This document shows positions 16,935-25,565 of a DNA stretch of 58,424 bases, piece by piece; within the stretch, counting starts at the first letter, position 1, and every line of letters starts with the position of its first letter. The translations under genes and the position numbers were made by a program. Source of the DNA: an uncultured Chthonomonas sp. (GTDB lineage: Bacteria; Armatimonadota; Chthonomonadetes; Chthonomonadales; CAJBBX01). The notes beneath the pieces are model-generated. The model was given only the letters and a program-made list of their open reading frames with translations, searched no databases and was not told the DNA's origin. Location: assembly GCA_903885605.1 (NCBI GenBank), contig CAISJD010000071.1, positions 1 to 58,424 on the forward strand, given 5' to 3'.

Positions 16935-19877
16935 ATGCGCCAATGGCATCTTGTCGCATCGATCGTAGCGATGGCTACGATCTGGCAGGCTGCGGCCCAG
17001 ACGGCTGAAGTGCGGCCGGGACTGCCCGCGGCGATCACCGCCGAGGTGGTGGAGCCGCAGGCCCTGCCGCCGGGCTCCTACACGCAGGTGGGGCGATGGA
17101 CGGCGGGGCAGCTGCTGCACCTGATCGGCCGGTCTCTGCCCGATCCCGCCGCCGCGTCGGGCCGCGCCTGGGGCGCCGACGCCGAGACGACCGCGCTGGC
17201 CGGCGTGCTCAGCTATGGGCCTTATTATCAGGCGCCCGCAGGCGACTATGTGGCCTTCTTCCGCCTCCGCGTGGCCGGCGAGGTGGGCGACGATGTCATC
17301 GCCGGCATCGACGCCGCTTCGGGGCGCGGCGCCTCTCCTCTGGCCAACCGCGACCTGGGACCCATCGACTTCCGGGGTGAGCGCTACGTGCAGGCGCCGC
17401 TGGCCTTCCGCGCCGCCGCCGGCGAGCTGGAGTGCCGCGTTAACTGGCCCGCCACCACCTCGGTGCGGCTCGACGCGATCACCCTCTTCCGCCGCGACGG
17501 ACCGCCCGTGGCGCCACTGACCAAGATGGTCCCCCAGCCCATGCCCAGCGGCAAGCCCACCGGCCTCCGCTACGCGCCGCCGAAGCCGCCCTTCGCGGGC
17601 AACTTCCCGCTCTCCGGCCGTCCCTCGCCCACGCTGACGATCTGCGACGTGCGCGGACGGCCCGTCGATGTGCAGACCATGGCCACCACGATCCAGGGAC
17701 TGGTGAACCGCTCCGAGCCCCGCGTCTTCTGCTACGTCACCGCCGAGGACCCCTTCTGGCTCGACTGGATGCGAAAGAGCGGCCGGGTGCGAGAGGCCAC
17801 CGAGGTGGCGGACCCGGTGGAGCTGCTGCAGCGCTTCCGGTCCAGCGTCAAGGGCGCCGTCATCACCGACCCCGCGCTGCCCACCACGCGCAACATCGCC
17901 ACCATGGTCGCGGGGGTGCTGGACGGCGTCGTCCTCTCGCCCCGGCTGGCCGCCCGAGCCGGCCTCCCCGTGCTGGCCGACCTGCGCGGCCGGTGGAAGA
18001 CCAGCGTGGAGGCCTACCGCTGGGCCTACGACACCTACTGGGACCGCATGAGCCGGCACGTCGCCGCCTGCGTCTACCACGCCGACCCGGGCCTCCGCGA
18101 CTACCTGGTGCAGCACCGGATCCCCATCATCTGGCTCCCCGGCCGCATCGACGGCGCCAAGCCCTACGCCCGCCCCGAGGCCGAGATGCGGCTGATGGAG
18201 GAGGTCCTGGGCCGTATGCCCGCCAACGTGCCGGTGATGGGCTACTCCTGGGCGGGAGAGGACATCGGCAGCGGCGAAGGCCCCGGCGTGGGCCTCATGG
18301 CCGAGTTCGGCAAGTACCTCGTGGGCTCGCCGGGCGTCTCGAACCTCAGCGTCCACTCGGGCTACCCCAGCCCCAGGCTTCGCCGTCCCGCCGAGGCGCC
18401 GCTGAAGCTCGACCGGAGCAAGGTCTACTACACCTTCGTTATCTCCGACGGCGACAACCTGCCGGTACTCACAACAGCCAACTGGCCGCAGCTCTACCGC
18501 GACACGATCCGGCCGAGCTTCCCCAAGGCCTGGACGATCTCGCCATCGGCGGCCGTGCTGCTTCCCGACATCGTCGACTGGTACTACAGCAACGCCTCGC
18601 CCAACGACTCGATGATGGCGGCCGTCTCCGGCGTCGGCTACACCTACCCGCTGCAGTACGGCCGACGCTTCACCGAGCCCGCGAAGGTCTTCGACGGCTT
18701 CCTGCGGCAGACCGCCGCGACCATGAAGGCGATGGACTTGCGGACGATCAACCCCTCCGGCGCCAGCCCGGCCCACCTGGCCCGCTACGCCGAGCTGATC
18801 CCCGGCCTCAAGGCCATCTTCGCCGACTACGGCAAGGGCGCCCGGACCTACGACGAGGCGACCACCGCCACCACCGGCGTGGTGCCCGTCTTCCACGGCG
18901 TCACGGGATGGGAGCCGCAGGGCAACCGCGAGAAGCAGATCGCCAACATGGTGGCGCAGGTGCAGGAGATCACCCCGAAGTCCACGCCCGCATTCCTGCA
19001 CGTCTTCGTCTGCAACTGGTTCTTCGACCTGCCCGCCCTGGCCGAGGTCTCGCGCCGCCTGGGGCCCGGCTACGTGGCAGTGGGGCCGGAGCAGCTGGCC
19101 GCGCTCTGCCGGCAGGACATGGAGCGCAGGCAGATCACCATGCAGGTCTCCGCGGCCACCGGCGCGCTGGAGGGCCGACCCATGAGCCTCCCGGCGCCGA
19201 TCCGCAACGTGGGCAGCACGCCGCTGCGCCTCCGCCTGGAGGCCCGCACCGAGGCCGGCGCCCTCACCGTGCGCCCCGCAGCCCTCGCCCTCAAGCCGGG
19301 CCAGGCGGGCGAGGCTCGCGTCACCGGCCCGGCTTCGGGCAGGAGCATCACCGTTACGGCCGTCGGCCCCTTCGGCCGCCGCAGCTCCGTATCCGCCCTC
19401 TGCCTGACCCGTAAGTCGGAGCTGACGGGCGACAGCGTCCCGGCCGCGGCCGCCTTCGAGGTCTCCTTCGAGGCCGAAGTGCTGCCCAACTTCGTGGGAA
19501 GCACCGTGGCGGAAGCCTCCGGCAGCGGCGGCAAGGTGCGCCGGGCCGAGCCGGGCAAAGATAAGGCCGGGCACATCGCCTACGGCCCCTACCGGCCCAC
19601 CGACCCCGGGCGCTACGTGGCTATCTTCCGCCTGCGCCGCACCGGACCGGGCGCCGGCGCGGTCTGCCGCCTCGACGCGGCGTCCTCCGGCGGCTCCAAG
19701 ACCCTCCGTGAGCGGGCCGTCACCGCCGCCGACCTGCCCGTGGGCCAGTGGCGCGCCGTGGCCCTGGCGTTCGACCACCCCGGCGGCACGTTGGAGACCC
19801 GCGCAGTCTGGACCGGTGCCGCCGCGCTGGAGATCGACCGCGTGGACCTGTATGCGGTGCCGAAGCGAGTGAAGTAG
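16935..19877 (+). CDS. Exported GxGYxYP-family putative glycoside hydrolase with paired jelly-roll domains
   Basis: 980 residues. ATG at 16935 follows GAAAGGGG and starts a signal peptide (IVAMATIWQAAAQ). The family signature GVGYTYP lies at 566-572, inside a catalytic-type core of about residues 220-720 that also has TFVISDGDNLPVL and FLHVFVCNWFFDLPAL. The GxGYxYP_N region (VQTMATTIQGLVNR) precedes it. Two similar beta-sandwich segments flank the core, one near residues 60-190 (YGPYYQAPAGDYVAFFRLR) and one at the C-terminus (YGPYRPTDPGRYVAIFRLR). The family is predicted to hydrolyse glycans but is biochemically little known. The gene leads a four-gene exported operon, with the next gene 42 bp downstream. 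Confidence 0.88.
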   Translation: MRQWHLVASIVAMATIWQAAAQTAEVRPGLPAAITAEVVEPQALPPGSYTQVGRWTAGQLLHLIGRSLPDPAAASGRAWGADAETTALAGVLSYGPYYQAPAGDYVAFFRLRVAGEVGDDVIAGIDAASGRGASPLANRDLGPIDFRGERYVQAPLAFRAAAGELECRVNWPATTSVRLDAITLFRRDGPPVAPLTKMVPQPMPSGKPTGLRYAPPKPPFAGNFPLSGRPSPTLTICDVRGRPVDVQTMATTIQGLVNRSEPRVFCYVTAEDPFWLDWMRKSGRVREATEVADPVELLQRFRSSVKGAVITDPALPTTRNIATMVAGVLDGVVLSPRLAARAGLPVLADLRGRWKTSVEAYRWAYDTYWDRMSRHVAACVYHADPGLRDYLVQHRIPIIWLPGRIDGAKPYARPEAEMRLMEEVLGRMPANVPVMGYSWAGEDIGSGEGPGVGLMAEFGKYLVGSPGVSNLSVHSGYPSPRLRRPAEAPLKLDRSKVYYTFVISDGDNLPVLTTANWPQLYRDTIRPSFPKAWTISPSAAVLLPDIVDWYYSNASPNDSMMAAVSGVGYTYPLQYGRRFTEPAKVFDGFLRQTAATMKAMDLRTINPSGASPAHLARYAELIPGLKAIFADYGKGARTYDEATTATTGVVPVFHGVTGWEPQGNREKQIANMVAQVQEITPKSTPAFLHVFVCNWFFDLPALAEVSRRLGPGYVAVGPEQLAALCRQDMERRQITMQVSAATGALEGRPMSLPAPIRNVGSTPLRLRLEARTEAGALTVRPAALALKPGQAGEARVTGPASGRSITVTAVGPFGRRSSVSALCLTRKSELTGDSVPAAAAFEVSFEAEVLPNFVGSTVAEASGSGGKVRRAEPGKDKAGHIAYGPYRPTDPGRYVAIFRLRRTGPGAGAVCRLDAASSGGSKTLRERAVTAADLPVGQWRAVALAFDHPGGTLETRAVWTGAAALEIDRVDLYAVPKRVK

Positions 19878-19881
19878 AGAA

Positions 19882-19906
19882 GGCGGCCCGGCCTTTGCCG
19901 GCCGCC
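19882..19906 (+). promoter_or_regulatory. Strong intercistronic hairpin
   Basis: GGCGGCCCGGC, a CTTT loop and GCCGGCCGCC form a 10-bp stem with one bulged C. It lies between the GxGYxYP gene stop and the GGGAGG ribosome binding site of the next gene. With no T-tract it is more likely an mRNA-processing or stability element, or an attenuator, than a full terminator. Confidence 0.5.
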
Positions 19907-19919
19907 GGGAGGTCCTGCA

Positions 19920-21464
19920 ATGATCCTTATCCTCGCAGCGATGGCGCTCCTCAGCAGGGCCCTTGCGCCGGCCGCTCCGGCGGCGGACCGGCTCTGGGTC
20001 TACCCCTCCGCCGGGCACGAGGAGTACCGCTCGTCACGCTACCGGCTCAGCGTCGAGCAGGGCGCCCGGCGCAAGCCCCTCTTCTGCTACCGGACGCAGT
20101 CCATCTGGCACCACGAGTACCCCGAGGCGTGGACCCAGGACCTCTTCCCCAAAGAGAACCACTGGGCGACTTTCTCTTTCTCGGGCAAGGTCACCGTGAT
20201 CGCCGAGCCGGTATCGGGTCAGGCCGTCGGCGTGGAGGTGCGGCCCGACCCGCCGGGCGTGGCGGCTTCGGTGCAGGGCGGCAAGGTGCACGTGGAGATC
20301 AGCCGCCCGGGGCAGTACTGCCTCCTGGTGAAGCTCCGCGGATCGGCGGGTAACGAGTTTGATCACCCGCTCTTCCTCTTCGCCAACCCGCCCGAGGCCG
20401 CGGCGCCGAGGAAGGGCGCACCGGGGGTCCACTACTTCGGGCCGGGCGTCCACGACATCGGCTTCAAGTACCCGGTCAAGGCCGGCGAGACGGTCTACAT
20501 CGCGGGCGGCGCGCTGGTGAAGGGCTCCATCGCCTTCACCGGCGACGGCGTGCGCATCATGGGCCGGGGCATCCTCACGGACCGCAAGCTGATGCTGGAG
20601 CGTGTGCAATCGGCGCTGGCCGCGAAGGCTGCGGGCAATGCGTCGCCCTGGACGCCGAAGCATGACCGGATGTACGAGCAGAAGTGGGCCACCATCTACG
20701 GTGACTGGAACGCGAACCGGGCGCTCATCGAGGGCATCACAATCATCGAGTCGCCGTTCTACGTGGTCCGCACGCACGGGTCGGGCCTCACCTTCCGCAA
20801 CCTCAAGCTCCTGGGCGACCTCTACAACAACAACGGGATCGTGTCCGGGCCCGGCCACCGCATCCTGGACTGCTTCCTCAAGGTCGAGGACGACGTCTTC
20901 TGCTGGATGTCGCCCGTCTCAGAGACCCGCAACTGCGTGATCTGGAAGCAGGACAACGCCAGCCTGGTCATGATGGGCTACGGTTACGACTACGCCACGA
21001 GCGGCCACGTCATGCGAGACAACTGGATCATCATGGACAAGACCACGGTGCAGGACATGGCCCGCGGGCTCTTCGGGCTGGCCTCCTCCACAGGGACGCA
21101 GTTCACCGACTGCCGCATCGAGGGTCTCAAGGTCTACGGCGACACGCTCTGCCTCCTCGCCATCGACAACCGCTACCGACCCACGCCCTGGTCCGCCACG
21201 CCGACGGGCGAGGTGAAGCTGAAGCCCGTGGAACTGCACCTGAAGGATGTGGAGATCACCGGAACCGAGAAGGGGAGCTACTGGGGCTCCGCGATGGCCG
21301 ACCTCATCGGCACGCCCATGCGCTCGCGGCTTCGCACGGAGAAGGAGGGCACGATCCGCATCGTCCTTGAGAACGTGCGCATCAACGGGAAGCGGCTCCG
21401 GAGCGACGCCGACTGGCCCAACGGCCTGCTGCGCGAAGGCGCCGTGACGGTCGAGTACCGGTAG
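19920..21464 (+). CDS. Exported right-handed beta-helix glycoside hydrolase, GH28/GH49-like
   Basis: 514 residues. ATG at 19920 follows GGGAGGTCCTGCA and gives a signal peptide (LILAAMALLSRALAPAAPA). Residues about 30-160 form a beta-sandwich of the kind that precedes the helix in GH49 dextranases and some GH28-like enzymes. The helix begins with YFGPGVHDIGFKYPVKAGE and YIAGGALVKGSIAF. Paired aspartates D324-D325 in KVEDDVFCW occupy the place where GH28/49 enzymes keep catalytic aspartates. It therefore probably hydrolyses an alpha-glucan or uronan; the exact family is not settled. It is the second gene of the exported operon, after a strong intercistronic hairpin. Confidence 0.78.
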   Translation: MILILAAMALLSRALAPAAPAADRLWVYPSAGHEEYRSSRYRLSVEQGARRKPLFCYRTQSIWHHEYPEAWTQDLFPKENHWATFSFSGKVTVIAEPVSGQAVGVEVRPDPPGVAASVQGGKVHVEISRPGQYCLLVKLRGSAGNEFDHPLFLFANPPEAAAPRKGAPGVHYFGPGVHDIGFKYPVKAGETVYIAGGALVKGSIAFTGDGVRIMGRGILTDRKLMLERVQSALAAKAAGNASPWTPKHDRMYEQKWATIYGDWNANRALIEGITIIESPFYVVRTHGSGLTFRNLKLLGDLYNNNGIVSGPGHRILDCFLKVEDDVFCWMSPVSETRNCVIWKQDNASLVMMGYGYDYATSGHVMRDNWIIMDKTTVQDMARGLFGLASSTGTQFTDCRIEGLKVYGDTLCLLAIDNRYRPTPWSATPTGEVKLKPVELHLKDVEITGTEKGSYWGSAMADLIGTPMRSRLRTEKEGTIRIVLENVRINGKRLRSDADWPNGLLREGAVTVEYR

Positions 21465-21535
21465 CGGCGCGACCCCGTGCGCGGTACGATGTGGTGACGA
21501 ACCGCAGGCATCCCGGCAGGAGGTGCGCTCAAGCC

Positions 21536-23461
21536 ATGTCCAAGCAGACGAACCGGGGATTGCATGCGTCCGCCGGCCCGCTGCGCCGCCGCCGCGCCCT
21601 GGTCATCGTGCCCCTGATGGCCGCGGTGGCGCTGACGGCGGGCCCGGCGCCGGCCGTGACCTACTACGTGGCCGCCCACGGCTCCGACCGATCGGACGGG
21701 CGCTCGCCGCGGCGGCCCTGGCGGTCGCTGGATCGTGTGAACGCGGCCGAGTTGAAGCCCGGCGATGCCGTCCTCTTCCGGCGGGGCGACAGCTGGCGCG
21801 GCAGCCTGACGCCTCGGAGCGGCAAGGAGGGCGCGCCGATCCGCTACGCGGCCTACGGCTCCGGCGCGATGCCCTGCCTTCTCGGCTCCGTCGCGCGAAG
21901 CTCCCCGGCCGACTGGCGCAGCGAGGGCGACGGGTTCTGGTCTACCGGCGGCCATGGTCCGGAGAAACCGACGGCGATGCCGCCTGCCGATGCCGCCGAG
22001 CGCGGCATTCGGTGGATCCTCTACACCGAGGGCGGCGCCGAGGCCGTCGGCACGGCGCACCCGTCGCCCGAGGCGCCCGCCGCCTTCCGAGTGGAGTGCC
22101 GCAAGCCCGGCACGGCGGCGCACCACCTGCAGCTCTACGCGTCGGGCCCGGCCCTCCGGGTCGGCGCCACCTACGTCGCCCTGCTGCGGCTGCGGTGCGA
22201 CCGGCCCCTGCCCATGCAGGCGCCGGAGCTCATGCGCGACGGACCGCCCTGGACCGGTCTCTCCAGCGACTTCCCGCGCCCGCGCATTGCCGTCGGGCCA
22301 GACGCGGTGCAGGTGGTGCAGTACTACCGCGCCACGGCGACCGACCCGAAGCCGCGCCTCACCTTCTACCTGGGAGGCCTGCTGCCGGCGGGCGCGTCGC
22401 TCACCGTCGAGCGCCTCTCGTTCAGGGAGTGCAAGCCGGGCGATGCGCCGCCGCCCTCGCCGCTCAGCGTCGATGTGGGCAACCTCATCCTCGGCGACGA
22501 GGTGGCCTGCGGCGTGAAGCGGTGGACGCGCGCCGACCTGAAGGCCCAGGGCGACTTCTGGTACGACCCCGAGCGGCAGATGCTCTGGCTGAAGTGCGAC
22601 GCCAACCCCGTCCAGCGCTACGGCCGCATCGAGTGTGCCATGTACCGGCACATCATCAACCAGTCGGAGCGCTCCTACGTCACCTACGAGGGTCTCGCGC
22701 TGAAGTACGGCGGCGCCCACGGCATCGGCGGCGCCGCCACGCACCACATCACGGTGCGCGGTTGCGACATCTCGTACATCGGCGGCGCGGACCAGATGGG
22801 CGGCGGGCAGAGGGTGCGGTTCGGGAACGGCATCGAGTTCTGGGCGGGCGCCCACGACAACCTCGTGGAACGGTGCCGCCTCTGGGAGATCTACGACGCG
22901 GCGCTCACCAACCAGAGCATGGGCGACCCCGTGATCGAGGCCGATATCACCTACCGCGACAACGTCATCTGGAACAGCGAATACTCATTCGAGTACTGGA
23001 ACCGGCCGGTGAGCTCGATGACGCGCAACATCCGCTTCATCAACAACACATGCGTCGATGCGGGGCACGGCTGGGGCCATGCGCAACGGCCCGACCCCAG
23101 CGGATGCCACCTCCGCTTCTACGAGAGCCCGGCGAAGGCCGAGGGCATCGAGATCAGCGGCAACCTCTTCGTCGAGGCCACCGGGCCGGCCTTCTACGCC
23201 CCCGCATGGCCCGCCGAAGCCGTGCGCGCCCTACGCATGGAGCGGAACCTCTGGCTGCAGCGGCGTGGGACGATGATCTCGGTCGCCGGCCGCGACTACG
23301 CCATGGAGGCCTTCGCGCGGTACCAGGCCGATTGGGGCGCCGACCGGGGCTCCGTCGCCATGGAGCCGCGCTTCGTCAACCCGGCGCAACGCGACTACCG
23401 GCTGCGCCCCGACTCGCCGTGCCCCGGCCTGGGAGCACGCGCCGCAGGAGGCCATCGATGA
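21536..23461 (+). CDS. Exported right-handed parallel beta-helix protein
   Basis: 641 residues. ATG at 21536 is preceded by AGGAGG (12 nt) and is preferred over an upstream in-frame ATG at 21491 with no such site. A long basic N-region precedes the signal helix (VIVPLMAAVALTAG). The mature protein opens with TYYVAAHGSDRSDG, a common start of DUF1565-like beta-helix proteins. A beta-sandwich insertion lies at about 170-320, and helix rungs from about 380 (YVTYEGLALKYGG, ITVRGCDISYIGG). It could be a polysaccharide lyase or a non-catalytic binder; no catalytic residues were assigned. Its stop codon overlaps the next start (ATGA), so translation is coupled to the propeller protein. Confidence 0.75.
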   Translation: MSKQTNRGLHASAGPLRRRRALVIVPLMAAVALTAGPAPAVTYYVAAHGSDRSDGRSPRRPWRSLDRVNAAELKPGDAVLFRRGDSWRGSLTPRSGKEGAPIRYAAYGSGAMPCLLGSVARSSPADWRSEGDGFWSTGGHGPEKPTAMPPADAAERGIRWILYTEGGAEAVGTAHPSPEAPAAFRVECRKPGTAAHHLQLYASGPALRVGATYVALLRLRCDRPLPMQAPELMRDGPPWTGLSSDFPRPRIAVGPDAVQVVQYYRATATDPKPRLTFYLGGLLPAGASLTVERLSFRECKPGDAPPPSPLSVDVGNLILGDEVACGVKRWTRADLKAQGDFWYDPERQMLWLKCDANPVQRYGRIECAMYRHIINQSERSYVTYEGLALKYGGAHGIGGAATHHITVRGCDISYIGGADQMGGGQRVRFGNGIEFWAGAHDNLVERCRLWEIYDAALTNQSMGDPVIEADITYRDNVIWNSEYSFEYWNRPVSSMTRNIRFINNTCVDAGHGWGHAQRPDPSGCHLRFYESPAKAEGIEISGNLFVEATGPAFYAPAWPAEAVRALRMERNLWLQRRGTMISVAGRDYAMEAFARYQADWGADRGSVAMEPRFVNPAQRDYRLRPDSPCPGLGARAAGGHR

Positions 23462-24735
23462 AGCCTGTACCGCTGTTGCTTGCCCTCGCGGCGCTTGCCG
23501 GGCCGGTTCAGGCTGCCGATTGGCCGCGTTGGCAGGGCCCCTCCGGCACGGGGCGCATCCCGGCCGGCTGGAGGGTCCCTGCGTCGCTGCCCGCCGCGCC
23601 AAGGGTTCTGTGGCGCGTGCCGATCGGCCTGGGCCAGGGCTCGCCGGTGGTCGCCGCCGGCCGCGTCTTCTATCTGGACAACCAGGAGGGCAAGGAGGTG
23701 GCCCACGCCGCCTCCGTCGAGACCGGCAGAGAGATCTGGCGCGTCGTGCTGGACGACGTCTTCGCCGACAGCGGCTCACCTCCCGGCCCACGCAGTACGC
23801 CCACGGTGGACGGCGACCGCGTCTACGTCCTCTCCTGCCGGGGCGAGTTCCGTTGCCTCCGCGTGGCCGACGGACGGCAGGTCTGGCGAACGAGCTTCAT
23901 GAAGGACTTCGGCGCGCCGGCGTTGCTGGAGGCCGGAGATATGCCCGGAACCACGCGCCACGGGCACACGGCCTCGCCGCTCATCGACGGTGACCGGATG
24001 TTCATGCCCGTGGGCGGCCTGCCGGGAGCCTCCATGGTCTGCTTCGACAAGCGCGACGGGCGGGTCCTCTGGAGGTCGCAGGACGATGTGCCCGGCCATA
24101 CGGGCCCCGTGATGGCGACGCTGGGCGGAGTGCGGCACCTGGTCTGCTACACCTCGGCGGCGCTCATCGGGCTGGCCCCGGCCGACGGAGCGCTCCTCTG
24201 GCGCGTGCCCATCAAGACGCTCTACGGGCGGCACGTCACCACGCCGGCCGTCGTGGGAGACACCGTGGTGGTGGGCTCCTACACGGCGGGGCTCATCGGC
24301 GTGCGGGTAACGAAGTCGGCCAACGGCCTCAGCGCCGTCGAGGCATGGAACGACCGATCGCTGGGCATCGACTTCTCCAGCCCCGTGGCGGTCGGCGCGC
24401 ACGTCTACTGCATCGGGCCGGGAGGCCGCCTCTTCTGCGTGGAGGCCCGCACCGGCGCGCGCGCGTGGGTGGAGGTCGGCTTCTTCTCGGGGATGCTGGA
24501 GGCCGGCTTCGCCTCATTCCTGGTGGCGGGCCCCAACCTCCTGATCCTCGCCGAGGGCGGCCGGCTCATGCTCGTCCCCGCCACGCCCACGGGCTGCAAG
24601 CTCCTGGCCAAGGCCCAGGTCTGCGGCCCAAACTGGTGCAGCCCGGCCTACTCCGACGGCAAGCTGACCCTCCGCGACGGCAAAGAGCTGATCTGCGTGG
24701 ATCTGGTGGGGTCAGGCGCTGCCGTGAGGCGCTAG
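23458..24735 (+). CDS. Exported PQQ-type beta-propeller protein
   Basis: 425 residues with a signal peptide (LLLALAALAGPVQA). The sequence is a series of PQQ-like blades: DWPRWQGPSGTGR at the start, then repeated outer-strand motifs such as VETGREIWRV, VADGRQVWRT, KRDGRVLWRS and PADGALLWRV. Such propellers serve as scaffolds or, rarely, as PQQ dehydrogenases. No cysteine pair or heme motif typical of alcohol dehydrogenases is present, so a binding or scaffolding role is more likely. The start is fixed by the ATGA overlap with the beta-helix gene, and it is the last gene of the operon that begins at 16935. Confidence 0.85.
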   Translation: MKPVPLLLALAALAGPVQAADWPRWQGPSGTGRIPAGWRVPASLPAAPRVLWRVPIGLGQGSPVVAAGRVFYLDNQEGKEVAHAASVETGREIWRVVLDDVFADSGSPPGPRSTPTVDGDRVYVLSCRGEFRCLRVADGRQVWRTSFMKDFGAPALLEAGDMPGTTRHGHTASPLIDGDRMFMPVGGLPGASMVCFDKRDGRVLWRSQDDVPGHTGPVMATLGGVRHLVCYTSAALIGLAPADGALLWRVPIKTLYGRHVTTPAVVGDTVVVGSYTAGLIGVRVTKSANGLSAVEAWNDRSLGIDFSSPVAVGAHVYCIGPGGRLFCVEARTGARAWVEVGFFSGMLEAGFASFLVAGPNLLILAEGGRLMLVPATPTGCKLLAKAQVCGPNWCSPAYSDGKLTLRDGKELICVDLVGSGAAVRR

Positions 24736-24777
24736 CGCGCACCGGAACGGGAGATGCGCCACCGGGCGGGCGCCGGT

Positions 24778-24809
24778 GGTATACTGCTCGGTATACATCG
24801 AGGTGTACC
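24778..24809. promoter_or_regulatory. Triple operator upstream of the antitoxin gene
   Basis: GGTATAC at 24778-24784, GGTATAC at 24790-24796 and GGTGTACC at 24802-24809 start exactly 12 bp apart and end 3 bp before the antitoxin ATG. GTATAC is self-complementary. Regular spacing of this kind suits cooperative binding of ribbon-helix-helix antitoxin dimers. TATACT at 24780-24785 could also serve as a -10 box, so bound antitoxin would block transcription. Confidence 0.7.
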
Positions 24810-24812
24810 ATA

Positions 24813-25088
24813 ATGGCAACAACACTCATCCGAGTGACGGATCGATCGAGATCGGTGCTGCAGGACCTGGCACGGCGCACCGGGCACAGCCGACCGGCGC
24901 TGGTGGAGGCCGCGCTGGAGGAGTACCGCCGCCGCCGGTTCTTCCTGGAGTTGGACGAGGCATTCGTTCGCCTGTACAGCGATCCCGATGCTCAAGCTGC
25001 CGAGGCGTCTGATCGCCGCGCCCTGGATGGGACGCTGGCCGATGGGCTGAGCGCCGACAACGGGTATGACGCAGATGGCCAAGCCTAG
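24813..25088 (+). CDS. Ribbon-helix-helix antitoxin
   Basis: 91 residues. The N-terminus (MATTLIRVTDRSRSVLQ, then LARRTGHSRPALVEAALEEY) has the strand-helix-helix pattern of ribbon-helix-helix antitoxins. The acidic C-terminal half (DADGQA tail) would wrap and neutralise the toxin. The gene overlaps the toxin gene by 23 bp, the usual antitoxin-first arrangement, and carries three 12-bp-spaced palindromic sites directly upstream. No strong Shine-Dalgarno site is visible before the ATG, so translation may start on a near-leaderless mRNA. Confidence 0.88.
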   Translation: MATTLIRVTDRSRSVLQDLARRTGHSRPALVEAALEEYRRRRFFLELDEAFVRLYSDPDAQAAEASDRRALDGTLADGLSADNGYDADGQA

Positions 25089-25416
25089 CCGCGGCGAGGT
25101 CTGGTTGGCGGACCTGAACCCGATCCGCGGGCATGAGCAGGCCGGTACGCGCCCCGTTCTGGTCGTGTCGGCGGACGCCCTGAACCGAAGCCGGGCTGCC
25201 ATCGTCTTCGTAGTTCCCCTGACGACCCGCGAGAAGGGCATCCCCAGCCACGTGCGGTTGACGCCGCCCGAGGGCGGTTTGAGCGTGGCGAGCTTCGCCA
25301 TGTGCGAGCACTTGCGATCCATTTCGACCGACAGGTTGGTCGCTAGGTGGGGCGAGGCGCACGAAGAGACGCTGACCGAAGTGGCCGACCGCATGAGGAT
25401 GCTCTTGGACGTATAG
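25066..25416 (+). CDS. MazF/PemK-type mRNA interferase toxin
   Basis: 116 residues. The fold begins with RGEVWLADLNPIRGHEQAG, the family N-terminus, followed by TRPVLVVS and the conserved PLTTR. MazF toxins cut single-stranded mRNA at short sequences and are held inactive by the upstream antitoxin. The start could be ATG at 25066 or ATG at 25075 (MAKPSRG); both overlap the antitoxin gene. The pair has no flanking repeats that I can see. Confidence 0.92.
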   Translation: MTQMAKPSRGEVWLADLNPIRGHEQAGTRPVLVVSADALNRSRAAIVFVVPLTTREKGIPSHVRLTPPEGGLSVASFAMCEHLRSISTDRLVARWGEAHEETLTEVADRMRMLLDV

Positions 25417-25565
25417 CCCCCCCTCGCTCGTACGCCACACCCAGCGCGTCAATTGGGTAGGTTCCCCGCTACCGGCCTGCCGCGCCTCCGTTCCTGCCGA
25501 ACCGCCGCAAACGGGGTATCACATGGTGCGCGGTCCGGCAGGCGGCCCGCGGATGGGAGGCTGCG

